A stretch of DNA of 39,457 bases from Streptomyces milbemycinicus (GCF_002154605.1 NZ_MUNE01000400.1:1-39457), one strand, 5' to 3'. Shown: positions 30,665-39,280, counted from the stretch's first letter. The notes: a model not told the origin generated them from the letters alone. Numbers and translations are program-made.

Positions 30665-31528
30665 TCAGTCGTGCTCGACGACCGTGTCGGTGAGGACCGG
30701 CGCGTCGTCCCGTTCGACGGCCGTGGCCAGCACCTGGACGCGGCCCGGCGCGCCGGAGTCCCGCCACATCCGGATGCGCAGCGTCTCGCCGGGGAAGACG
30801 ATCCCCGCGAAGCGCGTGGTGTACGAGCGGACGCGGGCGACATCCCCGCCCAGGGCGGTGTCCACGACGGCCTTGAGCACGATCCCGTACGAGCACAGGC
30901 CGTGCAGGATCGGCCGGTCGAACCCCGCGACCTTGGCGAACTCGGGGTCGGCGTGGAGCGGGTTCCAGTCCCCGGAGAGGCGGTAGAGCAGCGCCTGGTC
31001 CTCGCGGATCGCGCGGTCGACGGTCAGGTCGGGCTCGCGGGCGGGGGGCTCGAGCCGGTCGGCGGGCCCGCGGTCGCCGCCGAAGCCGCCCTCTCCCCGT
31101 ACGAAGATCCGGGTGTCGCAGGTCCACAGCGGCCCGTCCGCGTCGGCGACATCGCTGCGCAGCACGATGACCGCGGCCTTGCCCTTGTCGTGGACGGCGG
31201 CGACCTTGGACGTCTGGGTGGCGTCCCCGGCGAGTGGGATGGGCCGGTGCAGTTCGATGGTCTGGCCGCCGTGCAGAACGGCGGCGAGGTCGACGTCGAT
31301 ACCGGGGGCGCTCAGGCCGCCGGCCAGCGCCATGCCGCCGCCCGCGACCGTGGCGAAGCTGGGGAGGACGTGCAGCTTGCTCTCGAGGGTGTAGCGGAGC
31401 TCGTCGGGGTCGGTGGCCGGAACGCCCGCCCCCACGCCGAGGTGGTAGAGCTGGATGTCCTTGTGGCCCCAGGTGAGGGCCGTCGTCCTGGGTTCGGCCG
31501 AGACGGCCTTGGCGGCATCGATGGGCAT
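30665..31528 (-). CDS. MaoC-like enoyl-CoA hydratase 2
   Basis: A protein of 287 residues from the ATG at 31528, chosen since homologues open with this kind of MPIDAAKAV segment; a longer frame adds Pro/Thr/Arg-rich residues. Two hot-dog halves are present, as in eukaryotic-type hydratase 2: the N-terminal half without catalytic residues and the C-terminal half with YRLSGDWNPLHADP (Asp187 and His192), the hydratase 2 signature. It hydrates trans-2-enoyl-CoA to the (3R)-hydroxy form, which is exactly the substrate of the SDR two genes downstream. First gene of the operon; a KstR-like dyad lies about 170 bases upstream. Cytoplasmic. Confidence 0.9.
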   Translation of the reverse strand: MPIDAAKAVSAEPRTTALTWGHKDIQLYHLGVGAGVPATDPDELRYTLESKLHVLPSFATVAGGGMALAGGLSAPGIDVDLAAVLHGGQTIELHRPIPLAGDATQTSKVAAVHDKGKAAVIVLRSDVADADGPLWTCDTRIFVRGEGGFGGDRGPADRLEPPAREPDLTVDRAIREDQALLYRLSGDWNPLHADPEFAKVAGFDRPILHGLCSYGIVLKAVVDTALGGDVARVRSYTTRFAGIVFPGETLRIRMWRDSGAPGRVQVLATAVERDDAPVLTDTVVEHD

Positions 31529-31694
31529 TGCTGAGAGCACTCCTCGCCACGATGGGGAAGACCCCGGCCCGCCCGTCCGCACCGTCGGCCGCGCCGGGGT
31601 CGTCACTGGTCGGCCGCCCCGCGCCGGGTCGAAGCCACGGCTCCCGCATGCAGGCGCGTACGGCAGCCCGCACGGCGGAGCCGGATATCGAAAC

Positions 31695-31708
31695 AGGAAC
31701 GCGTTCTA
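31695..31708. promoter_or_regulatory. KstR-like operator candidate
   Basis: AGGAACGCGTTCTA contains the perfect dyad GAACGCGTTC. Compared with the known KstR pattern TnnAACnnGTTnnA it agrees everywhere except the first base. It lies upstream of the hydratase / dehydrogenase / SDR operon, so a TetR-family sterol or fatty-acid repressor is the natural candidate. Confidence 0.65.
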
Positions 31709-31850
31709 GCCGATGGCCCCTGTATAGCCCAATCCCCATGCACTGGGAAGACCGCTGACGGTATGTCAGATCGGTTGCCCCGCCCCTTCCCGCCCGCCCG
31801 GGACAAATGTCACCGGTCCAGTCGTGACAACCACGTCTGCCCAGCTCACC

Positions 31851-31866
31851 GGTTACTTCCGTAACC
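31851..31866. promoter_or_regulatory. Inverted repeat just before the sensor kinase start
   Basis: GGTTAC-TTCC-GTAACC, a perfect six-base dyad with a four-base spacer, ends seven bases before the ATG. No Shine-Dalgarno sequence is visible there, so the repeat occupies the ribosome-entry region and could act as an operator or block translation. Confidence 0.6.
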
Positions 31867-31873
31867 TCGGACC

Positions 31874-33124
31874 ATGTCTGCCAGAACGTCGAACGCGGAA
31901 GATGCCTCGGACATCGAGCGCCGCAAGCCGCCCGGCCCGCGCGCCTTCCTGCCCTGGCTCTTCATGCTCACCGGGGACGTCAAGGACCTGATCCAGGGGA
32001 AAACCCCGCTGCCGTGGCTCGGCGCCCTCGGGGTGACCGCCTTCTGCGCGCTGTACGCCACCACGGTCTATGCGGGCCTCGACAAGCGTCGCCGCCCCAC
32101 CCGGCGCTGCCTCGCGTCCCTCGCCGGGCTGGCCGCCCTCACCTACGCCCTGTCCATCGGCTACGCCGGCAACTGGCTGCTCTGCTTCCCGCTGCTGTCG
32201 CTGGCCACCGGCATCGTCGTCCGCCGCCGCCAGTTGGGGCCGCTGCTGCTGGCGTACTCGGGCTCCGCCGGGATCATCTCCGGCTGGCGCGGCGGCTCGG
32301 ACGACGCGCTGACCGTCGGCTACGGAACGATGATGTCCGGCCTGGTGACGGCGGCGATCCTGTCGCTCTTCGACACCGTCGCGGAACTCCGCGCGACCCG
32401 CCAGGAGCTGGCCCGCACCGCCGTCGAGAAGGAGCGGCTGCGCTTCTCCCGCGATCTGCACGACCTGCTGGGCCACACCATGTCGGTCGTGGTGGTCAAG
32501 GCCGAGGCCGTACGCCGCCTCGCCCCGCGCGACCTGGACGCCGCGCTGGGCCAGGCCGCCGACATCGAGGCCGTCGGCCGCCAGGCCCTCACCGAGATCC
32601 GGGAGGCCGTCACCGGCTACCGCGAGGGCAGCCTGGCGACGGAGCTGGACCGGGCCCGCTCGCTGCTCGACGCCTCGGGCATCGACGCCGTCGTCCGCCG
32701 GTCGGGGCCGCCGCTGCCCCCGCAGACCGAGGCGTTGCTGGGCTGGGTGGTCCGCGAGGGGGTCACCAATGTGGTGCGGCACAGCGGGGCCGGCCGGTGC
32801 GAGATCGAGGTCCGTCAGGAGGCCGATCAGGTGCGTCTGGAGATCGTCGACGACGGGAACGGCGTAGGCTCCCGTTCCGCCGGTAAGGCCGTCCCCGCCG
32901 GACGGGCAGGTACGGGGCTCAAGGGCCTGGCCGAGCGGCTGGCCGCGGCGGGCGGCTCGCTGGAGACCGGCCCGGCCGGGCGCCGTGGCTTCCGGCTCGC
33001 GGCGGCGCTGCCAGTGGACGGCAACAACGGCGACGACGGCAACGGCAGCGGCGACAGGGACGGCGAGGACAGGAAAGGCGAGGGCAAGGATCCGATGGAC
33101 GTCAAGGGGGTCCGTACGGCGTGA
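31874..33124 (+). CDS. Sensor histidine kinase (NarL/DesK type)
   Basis: A protein of 416 residues. Hydrophobic segments at about 48-68, 82-97, 100-115, 121-140 and 150-168 form a membrane sensor of five or so passes. The HisKA_3 motif ERLRFSRDLHDLLGHTMS places the phosphorylated His at 196. The ATPase part has EGVTNVVRHSGA (N box), DDGNGVG (G1) and GTGLKGLAERLAAAGG (G2). After about residue 380 a Gly/Asp/Asn-rich tail follows. Its GTG-overlap with the next gene shows that it works with that response regulator. The signal is unknown; DesK-type kinases often sense membrane or cell-envelope state. The start is close behind an inverted repeat. Confidence 0.92.
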   Translation: MSARTSNAEDASDIERRKPPGPRAFLPWLFMLTGDVKDLIQGKTPLPWLGALGVTAFCALYATTVYAGLDKRRRPTRRCLASLAGLAALTYALSIGYAGNWLLCFPLLSLATGIVVRRRQLGPLLLAYSGSAGIISGWRGGSDDALTVGYGTMMSGLVTAAILSLFDTVAELRATRQELARTAVEKERLRFSRDLHDLLGHTMSVVVVKAEAVRRLAPRDLDAALGQAADIEAVGRQALTEIREAVTGYREGSLATELDRARSLLDASGIDAVVRRSGPPLPPQTEALLGWVVREGVTNVVRHSGAGRCEIEVRQEADQVRLEIVDDGNGVGSRSAGKAVPAGRAGTGLKGLAERLAAAGGSLETGPAGRRGFRLAAALPVDGNNGDDGNGSGDRDGEDRKGEGKDPMDVKGVRTA

Positions 33125-33726
33125 TCAAGCTACTGCTCGCCGAGGACCAGGGCATGATGCGGGGCGCGCTGGCCCTGCTGCTCGGTCTGGAGCCGGACTT
33201 CGAGATCGTCGCGCAGGTCGGCGAGGGCGACAAGATCGTGCCCCGCGCGCTCGAGACGCGGCCGGACGTGGCCCTCCTCGACATCGAACTGCCGGGCCTC
33301 AGCGGCCTGGACGCCGCCGCCGCGCTGCGCCAGGAGCTCCCCGGCTGCCATGTGCTGATCCTGACCACCTTCGGCCGCCCCGGCTATCTTCGCCGCGCGA
33401 TGGAGGCCGGGGCCTCCGGGTTCCTGGTCAAGGACGGCCCGGTCGAGGAGCTGGCCGTCGCGGTCCGCCGGGTGCTCGCGGGCGAGCGGGTCATCGACCC
33501 GGGCCTGGCCGCGGCAGCCCTGAGCGCGGGCCCCAACCCGCTGACGCCGCGCGAGCGGGACGTGCTGACGGCGGCGGTGGACGGGGCGACCGTCGCCGAC
33601 ATCGCCGCCAAGGTCCATCTGTCCCCCGCCACCGTCCGCAACTACCTGTCCTCGGCCATCGGCAAGACCCAGACCCGCAACCGCATGGAGGCGGTGCGGG
33701 CGGCGCGCCAGAACGGCTGGCTGTGA
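33121..33726 (+). CDS. LuxR/NarL-family response regulator
   Basis: A protein of 201 residues starting at a GTG that overlaps the kinase stop (GTGA, 33121-33124). The receiver domain (1-120) has Glu8-Asp9, phosphoacceptor Asp54 in VALLDIELPG, Thr in LILTTFGRPG and Lys in FLVKDGP. The C-terminal HTH (about 137-200) reads LTPRERDVLTAAVDGATVADIAAKVHLSPATVRNYLSS, the LuxR fold. It is phosphorylated by the kinase and would bind DNA as a dimer. Normal length. The targets are unknown; candidates are the neighbouring genes or membrane-lipid genes as for DesR. Confidence 0.94.
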   Translation: MIKLLLAEDQGMMRGALALLLGLEPDFEIVAQVGEGDKIVPRALETRPDVALLDIELPGLSGLDAAAALRQELPGCHVLILTTFGRPGYLRRAMEAGASGFLVKDGPVEELAVAVRRVLAGERVIDPGLAAAALSAGPNPLTPRERDVLTAAVDGATVADIAAKVHLSPATVRNYLSSAIGKTQTRNRMEAVRAARQNGWL

Positions 33727-33779
33727 CGGCCGGCGGCCCCGGGGCGCCCCCACGGTCGCCCCGGGGCCGCCTGCCGTCA
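33724..33779. terminator. Bidirectional terminator containing both stop codons
   Basis: A nearly perfect long hairpin: TGACGGC, one mismatch, then GGCGGCCCCGGGGCG (15 bp), a ten-base loop, and the complementary arms. The outer TGA is the stop of the response regulator and the outer TCA is the complementary stop of the minus-strand gene. It is fully symmetric and should stop transcription from both sides. Confidence 0.88.
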
Positions 33780-34721
33780 CCTCACGGTGGTGATCTCCAC
33801 CGGCGTCCGCCGGCCCGCCTTCGTCACGGCCTCCAGCTGCTCCTTCTTCACCGCCACCGGCAGCTTCTTCTTCAGGTCCTCCAGCCGCATGGCGGGCCCC
33901 ATCCGCGTCCGCTTCCCCGCACCGTCGTAGAGGTCGATGAAGTCGTCCGATACCCCGTGGCCCGGGCGCTCGCTCACGATCCAGCGGACGTCGGTGCCCT
34001 TCACCGGGACCACCTTCGGCTCGTCGGTCGTACCGCCCTTCCAGTGGACCACCACGCGCTCCACCTTCGGGTCCAGCCACGCCATGCCCACCGGACCGGC
34101 CTCGGCGCCCTGGTGCTGATACGAGCCGCCCAGCAGGGTCTCCCCCTTGACGCGCTTCGGCGACACCCAGTCCGACATCAACCGCGGCTTCCCCGTGCCC
34201 TCGGTCACCCGGGTGGAGAACCAGGTCACGCCGATGCGCAGGGTCTTCGGGTACCCCCCCTCCCACTTGCCGTCAAGTACTGGGTAGGCGTCCCCCCGGC
34301 GCATCGCCAGGTCGTACTGGCGGTGCGCCTCCTCCTTCGTCCGCGCGGGCCCGTAGACGGTGACCGAGACCTGCCACCGCTTCCCGTCGACCTTCCCCTT
34401 GCCCACGACGGTCGTGACCGGGTCCAGCGGGGCGGGCGCCGACGCCGGGGCGGCTGCCGACGCCGTCCCTCCCTGACCGAAGTCGCCGAACTGCCCGAGG
34501 CCCACCCCTCCGGCCACCAGCACGGCCGTGACCGCCAGGGCGGTGGCCCCCACCCGGCGGCGTGCCCTGCGCCGGCGGCCGGCGCGGACCACGTCCGGGT
34601 AGGGCGCGGGGCCGATGGTCACCTCGTCCGCGATCGTGCCCAGCCGATCCGTCAGTTCACCTGCTTCCCGGTCCGGATCCCCCGCGTACTCGGGCTCCGC
34701 GTACCACGACTCCCTGTTCAT
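33777..34721 (-). CDS. Membrane-anchored protein coupled to a SigE-type sigma factor
   Basis: A protein of 314 residues whose ATG overlaps the sigma-factor stop by four bases (34718-34721). The first 45 residues are a soluble Glu/Asp-rich segment; RRRRARRR at 49-56 precedes one membrane span (about 57-76), so the C-terminal 235 residues are outside. That part has a Ser/Ala/Pro linker and a domain with strand-like patterns (VTTVVGKGKVDGKRWQVSVTVY, KVERVVVHWKGGTTDEPKVV). The place and topology suggest an anti-sigma factor or regulator, but the usual zinc HxxxCxxC motif is absent and no family is recognised. Confidence 0.7.
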   Translation of the reverse strand: MNRESWYAEPEYAGDPDREAGELTDRLGTIADEVTIGPAPYPDVVRAGRRRRARRRVGATALAVTAVLVAGGVGLGQFGDFGQGGTASAAAPASAPAPLDPVTTVVGKGKVDGKRWQVSVTVYGPARTKEEAHRQYDLAMRRGDAYPVLDGKWEGGYPKTLRIGVTWFSTRVTEGTGKPRLMSDWVSPKRVKGETLLGGSYQHQGAEAGPVGMAWLDPKVERVVVHWKGGTTDEPKVVPVKGTDVRWIVSERPGHGVSDDFIDLYDGAGKRTRMGPAMRLEDLKKKLPVAVKKEQLEAVTKAGRRTPVEITTVR

Positions 34722-35257
34722 CGCACCTCCCCGTGACCCGCGGTCACGTCTTCGCGCGCCAGCGCGGCCCGCAGCTTCGCCAGCCCCTTCGCCGCCTGAC
34801 TCTTGACCGTTCCGACCGAGCAGCCCATGGCGACCGCCACCTGTGACTCGCTGAGGTCCTCCCAGTACCGCAACACCACGGCCTGACGCTGCCGGGGCGG
34901 GAGTTGCGCCAGGGCGTGGCGCAACATCTCCCGGTCGTCGGCCAGGGTGATCCGGTCCCGGTCGGGCGTCTGCCAGCCGTCGGTGTCGCCCGGGGAGAGG
35001 GTCAGGAGCTCCTTCAGCTTTCTGCGGTGCCGCCGCGCATGCTCGTTGACGAGGACGCGGCGTACGTAGGCGTCCGGCTCGTCCGCGGCGCGGACCCGCC
35101 GCCATGCGACATAGACCCGGACCAGGGCCGACTGGACCAGGTCCTCGGCCGTGTGCTGCTCACCGCAGAGCAGATACGCGGTGCGCACCAGCCGCGGCCA
35201 TCGCGTGGTGACGAACTCCCGGAACTCCTCGTCCCGGTTCGCCGTCGTGTCCCCCAT
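34718..35257 (-). CDS. SigE-family RNA polymerase sigma-70 factor
   Basis: A protein of 179 residues from the ATG at 35257, with GAGGAGG upstream. Region 2 is LVRTAYLLCGEQHTAEDLVQSALVRVYVAW and region 4 is LPPRQRQAVVLRYWEDLSESQVAVAMGCSVGTVKSQAAKGLAKLR, which together are diagnostic of ECF sigma factors; the CGxxHTAEDLVQ and CSVGTVKSQ details fit the actinobacterial SigE group. It directs RNA polymerase to its own promoter set. Translationally coupled to the membrane protein that follows, a likely regulator of its activity. The operon faces away from the MFS gene region and ends at the shared terminator. Confidence 0.93.
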   Translation of the reverse strand: MGDTTANRDEEFREFVTTRWPRLVRTAYLLCGEQHTAEDLVQSALVRVYVAWRRVRAADEPDAYVRRVLVNEHARRHRRKLKELLTLSPGDTDGWQTPDRDRITLADDREMLRHALAQLPPRQRQAVVLRYWEDLSESQVAVAMGCSVGTVKSQAAKGLAKLRAALAREDVTAGHGEVR

Positions 35258-35322
35258 GGGCACCTCCTCGACCTACGGAGTCCACGGAGGCTGCGAACCG
35301 TTGCCCGGCCGCGGAGGAATTC

Positions 35323-36777
35323 TCAGGCGCGGCGGCGTGGGAGGGCCACGGCCATCAGGACCACGGCGGCCGCGATGATGCCCGAGGCGACGGTGAACGC
35401 ATGAGCGTACCCGGCCGCCAGCGCCACCGGGCCCGGCCCGTCCCCGCCGCCGCCGCTGCCACCCTCGGTGGCGGAGATGCGCTCGGCGGCGACCGTGGTC
35501 AGCACGGTCAGGCCGAGCGCGCCGCCGATCTGGCGGCTGGTGTTGACCAGGCCCGCCACCAGCCCGGCCTCGGACGGCGCGGCGCCCGAGGTGGCGGCCG
35601 TGGCCAGCGGGGTCATCATCAGGCCGGAGCCGAGCGACATGACGATCGCGGGGCCCAGGACCGTACCGGCGAAGGTGCCGTCGGCGTCCATCCGGCTCTG
35701 CCAGGCGTAGCCGATGACGGCCAGGATCCCGCCGGTCATCGCCAGCGCCTTGCCGCTGAACACCGCCATCAGCCGGGGCGCGAGCTTGGAGCCGAGGACG
35801 ATGGACAGGGTGTGCGGGAGGAAGGCAAGCCCGGCCTCGATGGGGCTGAAGTGCAGCACGTTCTGCAGGTAAAGGGACATGAAGTACCACATCGCGAACA
35901 TGCCGCCGCCGCACACCAGCATCACCGCGTTCGCCGCCCAGACCGTTCTGATACGGAACAGCCCGAGCGGCATCAGCGGGGCCCGGGTGCGCGCCTCGAC
36001 GGCGACGAAGACGCCGAGCAGCGCCAGGCCGCCGAGCAGCGGTACGAGCGAGGCGGCGGCGGCCCAGCCGTGCCGCTCGGTCTGCACGATGCCGTACGCG
36101 AGCGCCGAGACGCCCGCCGTGACGAGGACCGCGCCCGGTACGTCGAGCCGGCGCCCGGCCGCCGCCCGGCCCTCGACCAGCCACACCGCCGCGCCGACCA
36201 GCACCAGCGCGCCCACGGGCACATTGACCAGCAGCACCCAGCGCCAGGAGAGATAGTCGGTGAGCAGCCCGCCGACCAGCCCGCCCGCGGCGCCGCCGCC
36301 CGCGCCGACCGCCGTCCAGGTGCCGATGGCCCGGGTGCGGGCCGCGCCGCCCGGGAAGGTGGTGGTGAGGATGGTGAGGGTGGCCGGGGAGAGTACGGCC
36401 GCGCCCAGGCCCTGGGCGGCCCGGGCGGCGACCAGTTGCCAGGGCTCCCGGGCGAGTCCGCCCGCCAGGCTGGCGGCGGTGAACAGGCTGAGGCCGACGA
36501 GGAAGGCGCGCTTGCGCCCGAAGAGATCGGCGACCCGGCCGCCGAGCAGCAGAAATCCGGCGAAGGTGAGCGCGTAGGCGTTGACCACCCACTGCAGCGC
36601 GGTCTCGCCGAGCCCGAGGTCCGTACGTATCGACGGCAGCGCGACATTGACCACGGACACGTCGAGGACGACCAGGAACTGGCCCGCGCACGCGGCCAGC
36701 AGCACCGCCCAGGCCGGTGGGGTCACACGTGGTGCGGCGGATGAGCTATCCGTGGTGGAGGGGGTGTGGGCGGACAT
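35323..36777 (-). CDS. MFS drug exporter (DHA2 / EmrB-QacA type)
   Basis: A protein of 484 residues from the ATG at 36777; an ATG 12 codons earlier is possible, and neither has a strong ribosome site. About 14 hydrophobic segments are visible, the number of the DHA2 group. Signature motifs: FLVVLDVSVVNVALPSI at the first helix (motif D1), LLLGGRVADLFGRKRAF (motif A), AVLSPATLTIL and WRWVLLVNVPVGA (motif C region). A proton-driven exporter of hydrophobic cations or antibiotics in the cytoplasmic membrane. The Gly-rich stretch GGSGGGGDGPG lies in the last loop. No regulator gene is next to it, so the substrate is unknown. Confidence 0.9.
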   Translation of the reverse strand: MSAHTPSTTDSSSAAPRVTPPAWAVLLAACAGQFLVVLDVSVVNVALPSIRTDLGLGETALQWVVNAYALTFAGFLLLGGRVADLFGRKRAFLVGLSLFTAASLAGGLAREPWQLVAARAAQGLGAAVLSPATLTILTTTFPGGAARTRAIGTWTAVGAGGGAAGGLVGGLLTDYLSWRWVLLVNVPVGALVLVGAAVWLVEGRAAAGRRLDVPGAVLVTAGVSALAYGIVQTERHGWAAAASLVPLLGGLALLGVFVAVEARTRAPLMPLGLFRIRTVWAANAVMLVCGGGMFAMWYFMSLYLQNVLHFSPIEAGLAFLPHTLSIVLGSKLAPRLMAVFSGKALAMTGGILAVIGYAWQSRMDADGTFAGTVLGPAIVMSLGSGLMMTPLATAATSGAAPSEAGLVAGLVNTSRQIGGALGLTVLTTVAAERISATEGGSGGGGDGPGPVALAAGYAHAFTVASGIIAAAVVLMAVALPRRRA

Positions 36778-36898
36778 GGCCGTGATGCTCGCACCGAGCC
36801 CTGCATGCTGCATCGTATTTTTGTCGTACCTATGGGGGCTGTTGGGTGTAGGTCTCACGCAGTAGGCGCGCACCCCCGGGCGCGAGCCGGGGCGCGCA

Positions 36899-39280
36899 CT
36901 ACGCGGGCGCCGGGTCGCGCGGCAGCCCCAGCATCCGCTCCGCGACAACGTTCAGCTGCACCTGCGTCGTACCACCCGCGATGGTCAGACAGCGGGACAT
37001 CAGAAAGCCGTGCAGCGTCCGCTCCCCCACGCCCTCGCGCACCGCGCCCGCCGGGCCCAGCAGCTCCAGGGCCAGCTCGGCGACCTTCTGCTGGTGCGCG
37101 GTCTGGATCAGCTTACGGACGCTCGCGCCCGCCCCCGGCTCCACACCGGACACCTGCCGCAAGGTGGTGCGCAGCCCCAGGCACGCCAGTGCGTGCGCCT
37201 CGGCCATCAGCGCCCCGACCCGCTCCCGTACCCAGTCGTCGGCGCCGGCCCCGTCGGCGGCGTTGTCGGGATCGGCCGTGCGCGCGATCAGGGCCTCCAG
37301 ACCGGTGTCGAAAGTCAGCTGGTCGGCCATGTGGACGCGTTCGTTGCCGAGTGTGTTGCGGGCCACCGCCCAGCCGCCGTCCACCTCGCCCACCACCGCG
37401 TCGTGCGGCAGCAGGACATCGTCCAGATAGACCTCGTTGAACAGCGCCTCCCCGGTGATCTCCCGCAGCGGACGGATGTCGATCCCGGCGGTCCGCTCCA
37501 TGTCGACGAGGAAGTAGGTGAGCCCCTTGTGCTTGGGTGCCCGGGGGTCCGTACGGGCCAGCAGGATGCCGTGGTGCGCCCGCCGCGCCCCCGACGTCCA
37601 CACTTTCTGCCCGCTGACCCGCCACCCCTCCTCGGTCCGCTCGGCCTTCGTACGCAGCGCCGCCAGGTCGGACCCGGCCTCCGGCTCGGAGAACAGCTGG
37701 CACCAGCGCAGCTCGCCGCGGAGCGTCGGCAGCAGATAGCGCTCCCGCTGCTCCGGCGTCCCGTACGCGATGAGCGAGGGCACGACCCAGGTGGCGACCC
37801 CCAGATCGCTGAGGACCACCCCCGCGTCGGCCAGCTCCCGCTGCACCGCGAGCTGCTGTACGGGGCCGGCCCCGAGCCCGTACGGGGGTGGCAGATGCGG
37901 GGCGGCGTGGCCGGTGGGCGCGAGGGCGCGGCGGGCGGCGGCGGGGTCCAGTCCGCGCGCCGCCTCGATCGCGGCGCGCGCCTGTGTCCGGTACCGCTCG
38001 TAGTCGCGGCGGACCTCCCCCTCGGCCGGAAGCTCCAGCCGCAGCTCGCGCCGCGCGCCCGCAGCGGCGAGCCGGGCGGCCCGCAGCCGGTGCGCGCCGC
38101 CCGTGCCGAGCAGGGCGCGGGCGGCGGTCGCGCGGCGGAGGTGGAGGTGGGCGTCGTGCTCCCAGGTGAAGCCGATGCCGCCGAGGATCTGGATGCAGTC
38201 CTTGGCGCAGCTGTGGGCGGCATCGAGCGCGCTGGCGACGGCGAGCGCGGCGGTCAGGGCGCGCGGGTTCTGCTGCGCGTATGTGGCGGGCTCGGCGTCC
38301 GTCGTGGGCTTCGCGTGTGTCATGGGCTTCGCGTGTGTCGGCGGCTCGTCGCGTGTCGCGCGCTCGTCACCCGTCGGCGCTTCCTCCCGCACCGCCGGTT
38401 CCTGGCGCGCCGCCGGTTCCTCGCCCGCCGCCCGGGCCGCGTCCCAGGTCAGGGCGCGCGCCTGCTCGACGCGTACGAGCATGTCGGCACACAGGTGCTT
38501 GACGGCCTGGAACTGGCCGATGGGCCGCCCGAACTGCTCGCGCGTCCTGGCGTGCGCGACCGCGGTCTCCAGGGCCCACGCCGCCGTCCCACACGCCTCG
38601 GCCGCGAACAGCACCGCGGCCAGGTCCCGCACCAGCCCAGGGTCCACGGCGAGCGCCCGGTCGGCGGGGACGGCCGTACGCAGGGCCCTCACCTCGGCCG
38701 TGGGGCGGGTCGGGTCGGCGCTGTCGTGGGCGCGGATCTCCAGGTCGCGGGCGTCGACGGCGAACCACGCCGTGCCGCCGCCGGCGGTCGTGGCGGCCAG
38801 TACGACGAAGTCGGCGTCGGCCGCGCCGAGCACCGGCGGCGCGCATCCGTCCAGCACCCAGCCCCGCACCGCGTCGCCCGGCGCCGCGGGGGTGGCGGTG
38901 AGCGACCCGGCGCCCAGGGCGACCGCGCCGACGCGCGCACCCCCGGCGAGCGCGGCGGCCAACTCGCCCTGCCCTGCCCGCGCCAGCACCGCCGAGGCCA
39001 GTACGGTCGGCAGATACGGCCCGGGGAGCACCGCCCGCCCGGTCTCCTCCAGGACGACGGCGAGGTCGAGCAGCCCGCCGCCGCCCCCGCCGTACGCCTC
39101 CGGCAGATGCGGCCCGAGCAGCCCCTGCGCGGCCAGCCCGTCCCAGTAGGCGGGCCGCCCCGAGCCGTCCGCGGGGGCGTCCAGCAGCTTGCGCACCTCC
39201 TCGGACGGCACGGCCCGAGCGGCCCACCCCCGCACCGCGCGCGCCAGTTCCCGCTGGTCTTCCGTGATGGCGATGCCCAT
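36899..39280 (-). CDS. Fused double acyl-CoA dehydrogenase (FadE34-like)
   Basis: A protein of 793 residues from the ATG at 39280, with AGAGG upstream. Two acyl-CoA dehydrogenase domains follow in tandem: residues about 1-390, ending in KDCIQILGGIGFTWEHDAHL, and about 430-793, with SEPEAGSDLAALRTKAE, GQKVWTSGARRAHHGILLAR and a C-terminal TTQVQLNVVAERMLGLPRDP. In mycobacteria two such chains form alpha2beta2 enzymes for sterol side chains, and FadE34 fuses them; this protein has the same order. Residues about 285-339 are an unusual Glu/Thr/Pro-rich insert with HAKP repeats between two helices of the first domain. It carries out FAD-dependent alpha,beta-dehydrogenation of a bulky acyl-CoA. A TCTGAC dyad precedes it. 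Confidence 0.9.
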   Translation of the reverse strand: MGIAITEDQRELARAVRGWAARAVPSEEVRKLLDAPADGSGRPAYWDGLAAQGLLGPHLPEAYGGGGGGLLDLAVVLEETGRAVLPGPYLPTVLASAVLARAGQGELAAALAGGARVGAVALGAGSLTATPAAPGDAVRGWVLDGCAPPVLGAADADFVVLAATTAGGGTAWFAVDARDLEIRAHDSADPTRPTAEVRALRTAVPADRALAVDPGLVRDLAAVLFAAEACGTAAWALETAVAHARTREQFGRPIGQFQAVKHLCADMLVRVEQARALTWDAARAAGEEPAARQEPAVREEAPTGDERATRDEPPTHAKPMTHAKPTTDAEPATYAQQNPRALTAALAVASALDAAHSCAKDCIQILGGIGFTWEHDAHLHLRRATAARALLGTGGAHRLRAARLAAAGARRELRLELPAEGEVRRDYERYRTQARAAIEAARGLDPAAARRALAPTGHAAPHLPPPYGLGAGPVQQLAVQRELADAGVVLSDLGVATWVVPSLIAYGTPEQRERYLLPTLRGELRWCQLFSEPEAGSDLAALRTKAERTEEGWRVSGQKVWTSGARRAHHGILLARTDPRAPKHKGLTYFLVDMERTAGIDIRPLREITGEALFNEVYLDDVLLPHDAVVGEVDGGWAVARNTLGNERVHMADQLTFDTGLEALIARTADPDNAADGAGADDWVRERVGALMAEAHALACLGLRTTLRQVSGVEPGAGASVRKLIQTAHQQKVAELALELLGPAGAVREGVGERTLHGFLMSRCLTIAGGTTQVQLNVVAERMLGLPRDPAPA

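Larger units (their letters stand above)
31529..31873. other. Divergent intergenic region, hydratase operon and sensor kinase
   Basis: This 345-base gap has no supported gene. It contains the dyad at 31695-31708 on the side of the hydratase operon and the inverted repeat at 31851-31866 next to the sensor kinase start. Promoter boxes could not be assigned with confidence. Confidence 0.5.

Noticed and set aside
29068..30693. Long plus-strand frame across the SDR and alcohol dehydrogenase genes
   Set aside because: It crosses two intact opposite genes and has shadow composition.
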